This document shows positions 35,301 through 48,305 of a stretch of DNA of 64,000 nt, piece after piece. The notes under the pieces are model-generated. The model was not told where the DNA came from. It saw nothing but the letters and a program-made list of their open reading frames with translations, and did not search any database. The position numbers and the translations under genes are program-made. Within the stretch, counting starts at the first letter, position 1. Every line of letters begins with the position of its first letter. Source of the DNA: Scatophagus argus. Lineage: Eukaryota > Chordata > Actinopteri > Scatophagidae. The stretch spans positions 87,001 to 151,000 of the forward strand of contig NC_058510.1 of assembly GCF_020382885.2 (NCBI RefSeq), read 5' to 3'.

Positions 35301-36403
35301 TGCAAAGGTGATGAACATTGGATCTCTCACAAGGCACAGGGAATCTAGTTGGACTGAGATGTTTGGTGCAGATGTTTCCCCTAAAGGCTGCTGGTGGCTC
35401 CTGTATAAGCCTCCTGTTGAAAAATGGATGGGCAGACCTCCAGTGGAGGATCAAGCACAGAGCTATAGCTACAAACAGACACAGAAGTCACCTGAATCCC
35501 AGCACTGGAGTGCTGTCTTTTTTTGCAGAGCATCTGGTGGTTTCTTGTCCTCATCTGGCAAATTTATTTTGGACTTCTTATGTGGAGATGCTGGGAGACA
35601 TTTTTTCTGTTTCACTGTTTGTTTTGGGCCAAGGTATACTGTTTAAAAAAAAAAGATTTACACTGGTGTTTATGCTAGCAATCTGGAAAAGCCGTAAGAG
35701 CAAGGTGCTGGGTGTGGGATGGACGAGTTGGTGGTCTGTCTGAAGGCTTTGGTTTAGGTTAGGCACAGAATAGAGCATTACAGTACAACAGTACATTAGC
35801 CTTTTAGCTCTGTGTGTGTGTGTGTGTGTGTGTATGATTGTTTATTGTTGTTGTTATTATTATTGTTATTAAGTGTTTATTTAGTAGAAGATGTGTTTTT
35901 GAAAAATTAGGTTTTTGTCAAAAATGTATCCCAAATCAAGTTCTATGAAAGTCAAGTCTTCCTCTTCTTTTTCTTCCTCCTCCTCTCTCTCCTCTTCTTG
36001 TGTCTTTGGCCCTGCAGCATTATGGGATTGTATGCCTCGGTGGTGCTCGTCATTGGGAAGTTTGTCAGGGAGTTCTTCAGTGGGATCAGTCACTCCATCA
36101 TGTTTGAAGAGCTGCCGTGCGTTGATCGAATCCTTAAACTTTGCACCGACATCTTCCTGGTATGCATTTCAAAAAACTTGAACACAATATGAACGCAATA
36201 AAAAGTGACATACAATACAGTCGGTATCGATCTGATTGGTTTTAGTTTGTTGATGTGATTGGCTGCTGTGTTGTAATCTGATTGGCTTTTTTCCATCTCA
36301 GGTCAGAGAGACAGGTGAGCTGGAGTTAGAGGAGGAGCTTTACGCCAAACTGATTTTCTTGTATCGATCTCCAGAGACTCTGATCAAATGGACACGACGT
36401 TGA
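931..36403 (+). CDS. piezo2: PIEZO2 mechanosensitive cation channel, complete 56-exon coding region
   Basis: PIEZO channels are homotrimers of very large many-pass subunits in the plasma membrane. They open on membrane stretch and pass cations; PIEZO2 serves touch and proprioception in vertebrates. Splicing at GT-AG junctions from 931 to the TGA at 36401-36403 gives about 2,802 residues (2,788 if exon 6 is short), near mammalian PIEZO2. The N-terminus [20 protein letters not shown], the block [12 protein letters not shown], and [20 protein letters not shown] are PIEZO2-like rather than PIEZO1-like. The PF-x2-E-x6-W anchor motif lies in exon 48, a basic KKKR stretch in exon 49, and the MFEELP pore-neck motif in exon 55. 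Most introns are 80-900 nt; the long ones hold transposons. No frameshift or internal stop was found. I cannot tell which teleost copy (piezo2a or piezo2b) this is. Confidence 0.95.
2155..2310. repeat. Degenerate ~20-bp minisatellite (ACATG..CATCATGCTA)
   Basis: Seven or so imperfect units around ACATGTTTCCATCATGCTA repeat head to tail in piezo2 intron 1. Units vary by short indels. Confidence 0.7.
2958..2988. repeat. (GT)n microsatellite
   Basis: About 14 uninterrupted GT units in piezo2 intron 1. Confidence 0.95.
3690..4475 (-). mobile_element. 5'-truncated LINE, minus strand (L2-like 3' end)
   Basis: On the minus strand, 4475-4113 encodes the end of a non-LTR reverse transcriptase protein, with [26 protein letters not shown] and PSYL, a common teleost LINE signature. 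Its 3' untranslated part continues to about 3690 as an A/T-rich tract with AATAATGATAG-type repeats. The same UTR type recurs at 22436-22860, and its terminal piece at 8690-8760. The copy lacks the catalytic domain. It lies antisense in piezo2 intron 1. Confidence 0.75.
4971..5690 (+). mobile_element. 5'-truncated LINE, plus strand, in piezo2 intron 2
   Basis: The open frame at 5000-5590 has [40 protein letters not shown] and QLRWLGHL. These are hallmarks of the C-terminal part of a very common fish non-LTR retrotransposon polymerase. It starts abruptly about 71 nt after the exon 2 donor, as expected of a 5'-truncated insertion, and lies in the same orientation as piezo2. The family has a related, more decayed copy at about 27500-27990. 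Confidence 0.85.
6080..6126. repeat. (CA)n microsatellite
   Basis: CA repeat with one ATGCA interruption, in piezo2 intron 2. Confidence 0.95.
8010..8075. mobile_element. Short LINE-tail fragment inserted in the Penelope remnant
   Basis: The sequence AGTCTTTATTGTCATTGTAC and the following ACGAAATT are a recurrent fish retroelement 3' end. It interrupts the Penelope reading frame. Confidence 0.6.
8370..8530 (+). mobile_element. LINE 3' tail ending in (TTCTGA)n
   Basis: The sequence GGCAATAAAGTTTTATGATT followed by ATTCTG repeats is a typical plus-oriented non-LTR tail. It also splits the Penelope remnant, whose decayed sequence seems to resume near 8535. Confidence 0.65.
8690..8762 (-). mobile_element. 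LINE 3'-terminal fragment
   Basis: The sequence TTCAGTTTATTTATATAGCA followed by CCAATTCACAACAAAAG matches the terminal piece seen near 22445-22500. It is a solitary tail of that LINE family. Confidence 0.6.
8907..8944. repeat. (GT)n microsatellite
   Basis: GT repeat with one AT interruption, in piezo2 intron 4. Confidence 0.95.
9591..9631. repeat. (CA)n microsatellite at the exon 5 donor
   Basis: The intron begins GTAACACACA and continues as CA repeat with one ATACG interruption, directly after piezo2 exon 5. Confidence 0.95.
9822..11906 (+). CDS. piezo2: piezo2 exons 6-9: acidic linker and distal-blade helices
   Basis: Exons: 9822 (or 9864)-9983, 10859-11081, 11175-11388 and 11759-11906 (or 11909). 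Exon 6 is a low-conservation proline/glutamine-rich segment with two possible acceptors that both keep frame. Exon 7 has a Glu-rich run, then [18 protein letters not shown], which aligns with the PIEZO2 IGNMITTAGKVVVTILLG region. Exon 8 encodes hydrophobic segments with CTWWAW. Exon 9 ends in a hydrophobic stretch before RNQ. Exon 6 is the least certain exon of the gene. Confidence 0.75.
10251..10695 (+). mobile_element. Tc1/mariner-type transposon remnant
   Basis: The left end TACACTGCTCAAAAAAATAA is the terminus of a very widespread fish Tc1-like family. The sequence runs through CAGGTGGAAATTAG and CACAAGTGGCTCAGGTAGTG. A piece of the helix-turn-helix coding region follows, decayed and cut short at about 10695. 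No right terminal repeat is visible. It lies in piezo2 intron 6. Confidence 0.7.
12212..12226. repeat. 15-bp target-site duplication, left copy
   Basis: AAAGAGGAACAACAT is repeated exactly at 12570-12584 on the other side of the SINE. Confidence 0.9.
12227..12569 (-). mobile_element. tRNA-derived SINE, minus strand, with intact target-site duplication
   Basis: Read on the minus strand, this has a tRNA-like head (near 12569) and a body with GGAGAACATGCAAACTCCAC on the plus strand. It ends in the GGATGGATGG tail, which reads CCATCCATCC at 12227-12236 on the plus strand. A perfect 15-bp duplication flanks it. It is the same family as the copy at 47985-48305. It lies in piezo2 intron 9, antisense. 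Confidence 0.9.
12570..12584. repeat. 15-bp target-site duplication, right copy
   Basis: Exact copy of 12212-12226. Confidence 0.9.
13084..15599 (+). CDS. piezo2: piezo2 exons 10-14: cytoplasmic loop and conserved [12 protein letters not shown] block
   Basis: Exons: 13084-13257, 13782-13896, 14429-14820, 15141-15258 and 15349-15599 (residues about 395-744). Exons 10-11 are Ser/Arg-rich cytoplasmic sequence. Exon 12 starts with an acidic run and continues into [17 protein letters not shown], a hallmark repeat-unit helix. Exon 13 holds [10 protein letters not shown], then a charged tail. Exon 14 ends with [19 protein letters not shown], close to the PIEZO2 equivalent. The introns carry degenerate TAC/CTA and GTT/TGA trinucleotide tracts (about 14830-15135). 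Confidence 0.88.
15838..17846 (+). CDS. piezo2: piezo2 exons 15-22: mid-blade transmembrane repeats
   Basis: Exons: 15838-15986, 16098-16176, 16271-16365, 16519-16715, 16802-16959, 17046-17222, 17435-17548 and 17646-17846 (residues about 745-1134). Exon 18 is a long acidic cytoplasmic loop. Exon 19 holds the [19 protein letters not shown] helix, and exon 20 holds [17 protein letters not shown]. Exon 22 carries [15 protein letters not shown] and the [11 protein letters not shown] segment. Exon 19 uses a weak GTCCGA donor, supported by phase and by similarity across the junction. The acceptor of exon 18 lies in a LINE-tail repeat. Confidence 0.88.
16440..16512 (+). mobile_element. LINE tail abutting the piezo2 exon 18 acceptor
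   Basis: The sequence CCCAGGGATCAATAAAGTAT followed by TTCAGATTCTGATTC is a standard fish LINE 3' end with its (ATTCTG)n tail. The acceptor CTTTGCAG follows directly, with exon 18 starting at 16519. Confidence 0.7.
17925..20299 (+). CDS. piezo2: piezo2 exons 23-30: proximal blade and start of the beam region
   Basis: Exons: 17925-18129, 18435-18536, 19000-19177, 19253-19339, 19532-19688, 19771-19867, 19944-20109 and 20210-20299. Exon 23 holds [14 protein letters not shown]. Exon 27 holds [17 protein letters not shown] and the PIEZO2-specific [12 protein letters not shown]. Exon 29 holds [19 protein letters not shown]; its acceptor at 19943 is fixed by phase. Exon 30 (90 nt, in frame) encodes a charged helix ([20 protein letters not shown]) of the long intracellular beam. 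Intron 29 is 100 nt of CA-rich and TG-rich sequence. Confidence 0.9.
20110..20209 (+). repeat. piezo2 intron 29: CA-rich first half, (TG)n second half
   Basis: The whole 100-nt intron is low complexity. It opens GTACACATTTGCACATACAC and stays CA-rich to about 20160. From about 20177 it is an uninterrupted TG repeat that runs into the acceptor TTGCAG. The two halves are largely complementary. Confidence 0.9.
20790..25133 (+). CDS. piezo2: piezo2 exons 31-36: beam helix, acidic loop and IERCML segment
   Basis: Exons: 20790-20878, 20969-21034, 21358-21479, 22062-22218, 24574-24642 and 24967-25133. Exon 31 continues the beam ([20 protein letters not shown]). Exons 32-33 carry [20 protein letters not shown], then a Glu/Lys-rich run. 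Exon 34 begins FVYHAWITD and is followed by basic residues. Exon 35 (69 nt, in frame) is nearly all acidic and is isolated between a 2.36-kb intron and a 0.32-kb intron, so it could be a cassette exon. Exon 36 ends with [16 protein letters not shown], typical of PIEZO2. Confidence 0.85.
22436..22860 (-). mobile_element. LINE 3'-UTR copy nested inside another LINE
   Basis: It begins CAGTTCAGTTTATTTAAAGA and contains ACCTCATGACACTTTCC and the polypurine GA tract. It continues with GATAATGATAATGATG and TAGTAACAATAATGATAGTA, paralleling the UTR at 3690-3960. It interrupts the LINE at 22285-23880. Confidence 0.65.
22656..22730. repeat. (GA)n microsatellite
   Basis: Long purine tract of GA units broken by GACAGACAGACAGC. 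Confidence 0.95.
24290..24405. mobile_element. Second fragment of the intron-34 LINE tail
   Basis: GTGCACTACTGGGCAATAAA followed by ACTAGTTAAAAC repeats, with few changes, the segment at about 22353-22395. Confidence 0.5.
25244..28169 (+). CDS. piezo2: piezo2 exons 37-43: variable cytoplasmic loop and last blade unit
   Basis: Exons: 25244-25695, 25961-26269, 26349-26450, 26521-26677, 26772-26954, 27052-27229 and 28070-28169. Exon 37 starts with the conserved GNVPTREAI, then becomes a divergent acidic and Lys/Pro-rich loop; exon 38 is Ser/Pro-rich and ends with [11 protein letters not shown]. Exons 40-41 encode [37 protein letters not shown] and [20 protein letters not shown], all strongly conserved. 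Exon 42 is an Arg/Ser-rich loop with CHGLWDQ at its start. Exon 40 uses a GTGGAT donor. Confidence 0.88.
27375..28020 (+). mobile_element. Decayed LINE fragment in piezo2 intron 42
   Basis: TCTCTGCTCTTTGCAGATGA and nearby bases match the catalytic FADD region of the LINE family found at 4971-5690. A later GAGTCAGCTGGTTCAGGCAC resembles its C-terminal part. Large internal deletions and stops are evident. The call rests on short matches. Confidence 0.45.
28483..31826 (+). CDS. piezo2: piezo2 exons 44-49: outer pore region, anchor and outer helix
   Basis: Exons: 28483-28630, 28731-28818, 28897-29023, 29392-29550, 30994-31141 and 31638-31826 (residues about 2215-2498). This is the most conserved part of the gene. 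It holds [20 protein letters not shown], the [18 protein letters not shown] loop and [18 protein letters not shown]. In exon 48 the PF-x2-E-x6-W anchor motif includes the glutamate linked to ion selectivity in PIEZO1. Exon 49 has a basic QKKKR stretch, then the outer pore helix. Intron 47 (29551-30993) contains a Tc1-type transposon. Confidence 0.95.
29354..29390. repeat. (CTGT)n tract forming the exon 47 polypyrimidine tract
   Basis: Nine tandem CTGT units run into the acceptor CCAG just before piezo2 exon 47. Confidence 0.95.
29769..30935 (+). mobile_element. Tc1-type transposon, internally deleted, ~200-bp terminal inverted repeats
   Basis: Left end CAGTTTCAAGAAAAAGTATG and right end (reverse complement) CAGTTGCAAGAAAAAG define a 1,167-bp element with inverted repeats of roughly 200 bp. 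Between them lie broken transposase pieces. [14 protein letters not shown] includes the first catalytic aspartate, DDNPKH is the second-aspartate region, and [10 protein letters not shown] is the glutamate region. Stops and deletions, including loss of most of the DNA-binding part, make it non-autonomous. TA flanks the left end; the right flank reads TG. It lies in piezo2 intron 47. Confidence 0.92.
29954..30020. repeat. 67-bp near-perfect palindrome inside the Tc1 element
   Basis: GTGCAGGGTGGAAAAAGTAT and the following TGTGAAC are mirrored as their reverse complement ending at 30020, with a short near-palindromic centre around TAGGGCCTA. Confidence 0.95.
32023..36403 (+). CDS. piezo2: piezo2 exons 50-56: extracellular cap, inner pore helix, C-terminal domain
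   Basis: Exons: 32023-32115, 32219-32385, 32618-32734, 33011-33090, 33373-33586, 36018-36159 and 36302-36403 (residues about 2499-2802). Exons 50-54 encode the extracellular cap, with [19 protein letters not shown] and [16 protein letters not shown]. Exon 55 encodes the inner pore helix and the MFEELP neck. Exon 56 ends [14 protein letters not shown], a few residues shorter than the mammalian C-terminus. The cap is less conserved than the pore, as usual. Intron 54 (33587-36017) is enlarged by a degenerate LINE. Confidence 0.95.
34030..35720 (+). mobile_element. Degenerate L1/Tx1-like LINE in piezo2 intron 54
   Basis: Plus-strand frames carry [34 protein letters not shown] (the YADD catalytic box), [12 protein letters not shown] and further pieces. 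These match the reverse transcriptase of a Tx1-like fish LINE. Multiple frameshifts and stops show it is dead. It has the same orientation as piezo2. Confidence 0.85.
35813..35833. repeat. (TG)n microsatellite
   Basis: Short TG repeat in piezo2 intron 54. Confidence 0.9.
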
Positions 36404-36945
36404 GCTCATCGACTGTTTTTGTTTACCCCCTGAAGTGACATCACAGACCGTGACACAGTCACTTCCAAACTGTGAACAGAACATTTATTAAATGACAGAC
36501 AACATTCTCCAAATATGGTTTTTAAGGACAAAGGAACCATACATGATGGTAGTTAAAGAACTATACTGGACCAAAGCCAAGAACGTTTATAAGACTTTTA
36601 TTAAGTCTGAAGGAACATGAAACTTGTGGGGGGGGGGGGGATCAGTGCAACATTACCTGTTTGTTAGGTGACCAATAGGAGCAGTCTCTGATGAAATCTA
36701 AACTGATCTGAGGACAGTGTTATACAACAGTGTTTAATGGAATATTGTGGCATATTATATAAGTATTAGTATTGTTAATTGCAGGGATATGTCACTTCCT
36801 GGAAAAGCTGGAAATGCAGCACACATAAGAGTCCCGGAAAACAAACTGTATAATTGGACACTGCTGAAAGACTGGTCTATACAAGGTCTATAAACCGGAA
36901 GTGATGTCAAACAACGTACACAATAAAAGTCCTGTACAGTTACAC
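36404..36945 (+). other. piezo2: piezo2 3' UTR with candidate poly(A) signal
   Basis: Non-coding sequence after the stop codon. An AATAAA lies at 36922-36927, followed within 30 nt by T/G-rich sequence, which suits a poly(A) site near 36945. A run of ten or more G residues at about 36630 sits inside the UTR. A later AATAAA near 37885 could give a longer transcript. Confidence 0.5.
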
Positions 36946-38330
36946 AGTCGTTTTGACTTATTTGTCTTTACTTAAATGTTTACGGGACAAGCCTCGGTAT
37001 TTCTCTTACTATGTTATCGTGATGTTCATTTTGGCTTTAAGTTCCTTGTATTTAGTTCTATGTTATGTTTACTGAATATCCCAGGGGATTAATAATAGAT
37101 CAGTGCCTGAAATACTGATAAATATTGATAAACACTGATACAAGAATACTGTTACTATGTACCAATAATAAGTTCTATGAGTATTCATAATAGCAGCAAC
37201 TGCCTGTGAACGCTTTTATTAACTCTACATTAGCTCCTTGCTAGGGCTTCATTAGGTCTACATCAGCTTTACATTAGCCTTATATCAGTTCTGTCTTAGC
37301 CATCTTAGCTCTGGGTTAGCGCAATGTCAACTCTCTACTGGCTCTGTGCTAGCTTTCATATATACTAAACTGATTTAGGGCTAGCTCTATGTTAGCTTGT
37401 AATTAGCTTTAGATCTGCTTAGCTCTATGTTAGCTTAGCTTTATGTGTAAGTAAGCTCTGTGTCAGCTCTCAATTAGATGTACATGTAAGTTTCCTCATT
37501 GGCCTAGTTGTAGTTCTCATTTAATTCTGGCTCATTAAACCAGCCCGAATAGGAATGATAAGTATGAGATATCCTGCCCTCACAGGTACAAGCTGATTGG
37601 ATAGTGATGAGGCTATCAGTTGGATTCAGTGAAAACAGTTTGTCACAACATGACAATGAAAGCACACACACAGGATATTTTTTCTCATGTTGCCCTCTAC
37701 TGACTTAAAACTGGAAGAATATGAAGCAGATTAACAGAATAAATATGGAATAACCATTAGACTATGTTGCTTAAAGTTTTGGCGTATATTTCTTTCAGTT
37801 TGTGACACTTTATTATTATTAGGTTGATAAGAATTGTAAACTGTTAACTCAGTGTTTCCTGTGAATATCTGAATAATTGTGAAAATAAAAGACATTTGTT
37901 TACAAGACTAACTTTCAGTGTTTCATTTGAGTCACTTCTGTCCACAACACCTGGTCAAAAGCACAAATCAGTTATTTACAAATTACAGGTGTGAAACCTT
38001 CCCTGGACCATTGGTCATCCCAAATAGATCAGCACAGTCTGAAGCAAAAATGTCATGTCTGATCAAACTGAACAATGGTTTGGTTTGTTCCTCCAGTGAA
38101 ATTATTTTTTGAGTCAGACTTTCAGACCAATTACAAGTTCTGGCAGGCTATGATCAGAACCAGAATCAATGAAGCACATGGAAAGAAGGATACCAGCTGA
38201 ATAGACAACTTGCTGATGCTAGACACACTCTTGTCTCTAAATCAATCGTTTTAGGTACAAAGAGATATAGATCACATAGATAATGACACAGAACATTTGT
38301 ATGTTGTGTTTGGTTCTTTAGTGCACCTAG
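36946..38330. other. Intergenic DNA after piezo2
   Basis: AT-rich unique sequence with one TTAGCTC-type degenerate minisatellite (37215-37490). No coding exon was recognised. Confidence 0.6.
37215..37490. repeat. Degenerate minisatellite built on TTAGCTCTATG
   Basis: More than a dozen imperfect units (TTAGCTTTA, TTAGCTCTATG, CTAGCTCTATG and similar) occur in tandem over about 275 bp. Confidence 0.65.
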
Positions 38331-38335
38331 AACCA

Positions 38336-38380
38336 ACCTGACCAAATGTACACAGTGAAGGTGTGTACATTTGGTCAGGT
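38336..38380. repeat. Perfect hairpin: 18-bp arms, 9-nt loop
   Basis: ACCTGACCAAATGTACAC at 38336-38353 is followed after nine bases by its exact reverse complement at 38363-38380. It is in intergenic DNA with no visible transposon end beside it. Confidence 0.95.
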
Positions 38381-38842
38381 GACCAGACAGATGACCAGAG
38401 TGATGGATGTAGTTTCAATTTAATTTCAATTTCCTTGTGATCAACTACATGAGACACCCCACATCCTGTTTTCTCATCAAGATACCAGGTCCTTTTGTGT
38501 TTTAACTGATCATGTCTAGACCTCCCGCTTGTATGCAAAATTCTGCAGGATACCCCAGGTGCGAGACACACCCTAGAGCAGGCCTGGCTCTTTGCCTGGT
38601 TTCATGCCACTCTTATGTTCATGTCAAATTTTGTGTTTCTGTTTTTTTATGGTACGTGCATCTCAGGCACATGCTCATTGATGCAAACGACCATTAAGCA
38701 GTGTAGGCCTACCAAGTTCGCTCTCAAAATGGCCACATATGCAACAATGGTTGGAAACCTACACAAAAACAGACCCGGTTCTGTGATTTTCAACTGTAAA
38801 GGCCACAGATTACGTTCTTCCTTGACCCGTTTAATGCAGAGA

Positions 38843-39534
38843 TGGGCTGTTTGAAAACCCCGCTGGTGACAGATGAGGCTGCGGCTGAGTTGACGATGAT
38901 CGATCTTTGTGAAGAGGACCAACTGAAACCTGCCTTGAATTCTGAAAAAGTCTGCCAATGGAAAAGTACCCAAATGTCAAACAGGCTGCACTTAAGATAC
39001 TCTCAATGTTTCAGTCAACATACCATCTGCAAATCTGTTTTTTCTACCCTGAAATACGTGAAATCAAAGCATCAGTCTGTTCTGACAGACACAAATGTGA
39101 AGGAATTGCTTCAAATGGCAACAACTGAGTCTAAGCCAGATCTGAAAAGGATTGTTGAGGGCAAGGATTGCCAGAAGTCCCACTAAGCAACATGCATGGT
39201 AAGAGAAAAAATGCTGTTGTAAATTATTATATTTTTGTTTGTAGACATGAACTGAACATTGAACTGAGAGTTTGTTTGTAAGACAGTGCACACACTGTTC
39301 ATTGTTGAAAATGACTGGCCTGTGGTCTTAGTTCTGTGGGAGTCAATTTTTGTCATTATGTTGATGTGTGGCATTTACAGTAAATCTGGCAGAGCTGAGG
39401 TCTCTGTGTGTGTAAGAGAGAGCAAGAGAGTGAGGGAAAGGGATGGGAGTGTGTGTCCATGTGTATGATGTGATTCTTTGCAGTGACACAGTTAAAATTA
39501 TGGCTCTTAGCCTCTGACTGGTTGGCAACCCCTG
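38843..39534 (+). mobile_element. hAT transposase C-terminal remnant
   Basis: An intact 114-codon frame (38842-39186) contains SVFSTLKYVKSKHQSVLTD and VKELLQMAT. These match the C-terminal dimerisation region of hAT/ZBED-type transposases in vertebrates. Downstream, TTGGCAACCCCTG ending at 39534 resembles a hAT terminal inverted repeat (CAGGGGTTG..). The catalytic part is missing. The left end is unclear; CCCTAGAG at 38571-38578 versus CCCTAAGG at 39535-39542 is a weak candidate 8-bp duplication. Confidence 0.7.
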
Positions 39535-39599
39535 CCCTAAGGGGTCGGTGCTGATACTGGGGGAAGACAGAAGGGTGTTGAACATACCTTAGGTGGCGT

Positions 39600-40800
39600 T
39601 CCTCACGTATAAATGTTTAGGTCTTCCCATGTTCGGGGTCTTTCAATCATTCTGACCGCTCGTGTATTGACTGACAACAGGGACAAGACAAAGATTTGAC
39701 CGACATAGGTGAACTCAGTGTGTTTTATTTAGGTTAACGGATGATTTTTCGGTCCAAATCAACCAAACACAGTGCATATACTCAGAACAAGCAGAGAGTG
39801 AAAACCAGCCACTGAACCTTCAGGGAAAAGCCATCACCTGGTTGGATGTTGTGCTGTTTAGTCGAAGCAGGTTATTTTATTTTATTTCATTTTGTGTTAT
39901 TTTATTTTATTTTTAGAGGAAGACATGGTGTTGCTACAAGGAAAATAAAGAACTAGAAGTGAAAGTGCACAAACTGCTTGTTTCATCAGCAACAACAACC
40001 CAGTTTAAAATGTCAGATTATCTTCATATTTAGTGTTAAAAGTTACATGCTGATGGAAATCATGGCCAACATGTTTAAACTAAACTGTTAAGCATTTAGG
40101 GGACAGTTTATACATTTGAATGTATACATGATAAACTCAAAGAAATAATAATTTATTAATTTAACCCTTTAACAGCTACTGTTTTTCTGGAATATTTCCT
40201 CTAAATTAAAACAAACTGACTACTACTGATTATTGACTGACTTTTGTGATGAATTTAGTCACAAGAGTTTTATTTATTCATTTTTGCAGAAAATAAGAAT
40301 ATGGTTATCTGGAAATTGATTATTTTAAGCTAAAAGCACAATATGAAGATCTGAATAACAACTAATAAGTATTTGATGGGCTGGGAGACATAGGATGTGG
40401 GTCTGGGGGCAAAATGAAGCAGAAGTTATTGACGTTTAATTCTTTCATCAGGTTAAGAGCAGTGAAGAGTTGGCAGTCAGTATAAATGAGAGCAGTAAGT
40501 TACATAACCTTTTCAAAAACTGTAAATCATAGCAACCACAGGAGGTCCAGACAAAGTTATAAATGTGAGAAAAGTTTCACAAAATTAAACATTACTAGTT
40601 TAATGGGTCCACTGAATAAATGCAACATGAGCCCCTTCAGGCTCACACCTTGAGAAGATAATAATGCCCAGGACAATCATTAGCACTGCTGTACTTTTTA
40701 TAGATCTATCTAGCACTTCATTTAGTTGATTATAATACTTAACTGGAAAAAATATCCTTTACTAAATGAACAGTCCATTGTGGAGATTAAATTTAATTTG
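39600..40800. other. Intergenic, nothing recognised
   Basis: AT-rich sequence with short TTTTATTTTATTT tracts. No gene, RNA or clear repeat family seen. Confidence 0.5.
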
Positions 40801-40829
40801 ATTTAAACTGGTAAAAACTCAGGGAGGAG

Positions 40830-41175
40830 TTTCCAGTGGTTCCAAATCAAATTATCTGCAGGGTAGTAAAAGGTGTCCCACAAGGTTCTAATCTTGGTCC
40901 TCTTTTATTCACCATATGCATAAATTATACAGTATTATCATTGTTCCTCCAAACTGTGATGTATAATTTTATGCAGATGATACTATTTTATATGCCACAT
41001 GCTTTACATTGTGCTAGTAGTGATTAAAAGACAGACAAAAATAAACTGGAGGAAATATGTGTTCAAAGCAGCATTACACAGAGCCGCTCTGGATATTTTC
41101 TCCTACTGTGCAGATAAATTTCAAAATAGTGAGTCCCGAACTCTTGTCATACCTCCAAAAAAGAGTTTTCTCAGC
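40830..41175 (+). mobile_element. LINE reverse-transcriptase fragment
   Basis: GVPQGSNLGPLLFTICIN and, after a frameshift, a YADDT-type box (codons near 40973-40990) are the core of a non-LTR reverse transcriptase. Only about 350 bp is recognisable. Confidence 0.7.
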
Positions 41176-41617
41176 GGATAAGAATCTCACATTGTGGGAA
41201 CCTCAATATGAACACATGAAACATTACTTGTAGGACACAGCAACACATGATGATTTAATACAAAAACATTTCCATATTTTTTATAAGCAGGCAGTCAGTT
41301 AGCACAGTAATTACTGGAAATTAAACAAAGTTGATCAGTTCATTTACTGTTGTGCTGTCATTCATTTATCTGGAAGACTCCTTATTGCTACAAAGAGTTC
41401 GACCTCAAAGCCGACAAGTTCCTTTAATCATCCTGCAGCAGAGATGCTTTAATCAGAACAATTCACAGTTTGAATGGAAATTAATCCTGTGAACATTTAA
41501 CTTTTTGTTTTCAGTTATTTGTGACTTTCAGAACCAACAGGTTCTTCCTTTTTTATGATGTGCACTGATGTCACTAAGAAGTCACATGACTTCAGAGCTG
41601 TGCTGTCATTTACTAAG

Positions 41618-47235
<5,618 letters not shown>

Positions 47236-47315
47236 CACCGCCCACCAATCAGACAGTGGTTCAGCAAGCTAAGCTCTGCCCACCACCACCTCACCTGGAC
47301 TCAGTCACCAACTTC
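47236..47315 (-). other. tmem200c: tmem200c 5' UTR part of first coding exon
   Basis: On the minus strand TCTTACAG precedes 47315, a good splice acceptor. The first coding exon therefore probably starts there, with at least one further non-coding exon upstream that I cannot place. Confidence 0.45.
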
Positions 47316-47325
47316 CTGTAAGACA

Positions 47326-47660
47326 GAGAGACAGAATCAGAATCATCAGAATCAGAATCAGAATTCCTTTATTTATCTCCGAAGGGAAATTCTTTTTCGT
47401 ACGGACACTGCACTTGCAGTTTTCCCGACCAAGAAAGAAAAGTGAAAGATATAAAAATAGGATAAACAAAAACCAGATAAGTATAAATCTAAAAATACAG
47501 GTATTTACATGTGTACATATAAACATTGTTTATATAAAAGTATGTGTGTCTGTCACAGTGCAGAGTTTAACAGTTTGATGGCGACAGGCAGGAATGATTT
47601 CCTGTGTCACTCTGTGGTGCATTGTGGGAGTCAGAGTCCTGTAGTTGATCAAAGACAGGC
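47326..47660 (-). mobile_element. LINE 3' end, minus strand, with (TCAGAA)n tail
   Basis: AGAATCAGAATCAGAATTCC followed by TTTATTTATCTCCGAAGGGA is the reverse of a LINE tail. The upstream part (GATGGCGACAGGCAGGAATG) matches a recurrent fish LINE 3' region. It lies just upstream of the tmem200c coding start. Confidence 0.65.
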
Positions 47661-47970
47661 AGGCCGTCTTGTGATAATCATTTTTTTTTTCTGTGTAAAA
47701 AGTAAATATTCAATAACATGAACTTTAGCTTTCACTTTCTACTGGATGATTAGACACTGACACATCAATATTATCTGTTAGTACACATTCACTAACTGAG
47801 ACTCAAAATAACCTCAAAGAGACACAAAATGACAAACTGTCTGTGGTGCTAGAGTGTTTGGAGTCTGCATATATATATTTGTTCATTACAATGAATAAAC
47901 AACAAATCTATTAATCATGTTTGTTAAAGAACCAAAACTTTAAACACATGTCAGATCATTTTACAAACAT

Positions 47971-47984
47971 GACTGTCTGCTCTG
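47971..47984. repeat. 14-bp target-site duplication, left
   Basis: GACTGTCTGCTCTG, matched with one change at 48306-48319. Confidence 0.8.
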
Positions 47985-48305
47985 GGCAGCACGGTGGTGC
48001 AGTGGTTAGCACTGTCACTTCATAGCAAGAGGGTTCCTGGTTCGAATCCCAGTCTGGACTCTTCTGTTTGCATGTTCTCCCTGTGCCTGCATGGGTTTTC
48101 TCCCACAATCCCAAAACATGCACATCAGCTTAATTAGCTACATTGTCCTGAGGTGTGTGTATGGTTGTCTGTCTTTGTGTGTTGGCCCTGCGATTGACTG
48201 GTGACCAGTCCAGGGTGAACCCCGCCTCTCGCCCAAAGTCAGCTGGGATAGGCTCCAGCTCCCCCGCAACCCTGATGGATAAGAGGTATAGAAAATGGAT
48301 GGATG
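47985..48305 (+). mobile_element. tRNA-derived SINE, plus strand, full length
   Basis: The head contains an A box (TGGTGCAGTGGTTAGC) and a B box (GGTTCGAATCC), so it derives from a tRNA. The body contains GCATGTTCTCCCTGTGCCTG and GGTGAACCCCGCCTCTCGCC. It ends GGTATAGAAAATGGATGGAT. 14-bp duplications with one mismatch flank it. It is the sister copy of 12227-12569 in the opposite orientation. Confidence 0.92.

Noticed and set aside
931..36403. Channel gene called as PIEZO1
   Set aside because: The C-terminal pore is similar in both, but the N-terminus, [12 protein letters not shown], the beam exon and [15 protein letters not shown] match PIEZO2 more closely, and the chromosome 18 neighbours fit PIEZO2.
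36625..36640. G run in the piezo2 3' UTR as a functional G-quadruplex
   Set aside because: A single homopolymer run; just as likely sequencing or slippage variation.
47985..48070. A tRNA gene
   Set aside because: A and B boxes are present, but the sequence is the head of a SINE with target-site duplications and does not fold to a full tRNA.
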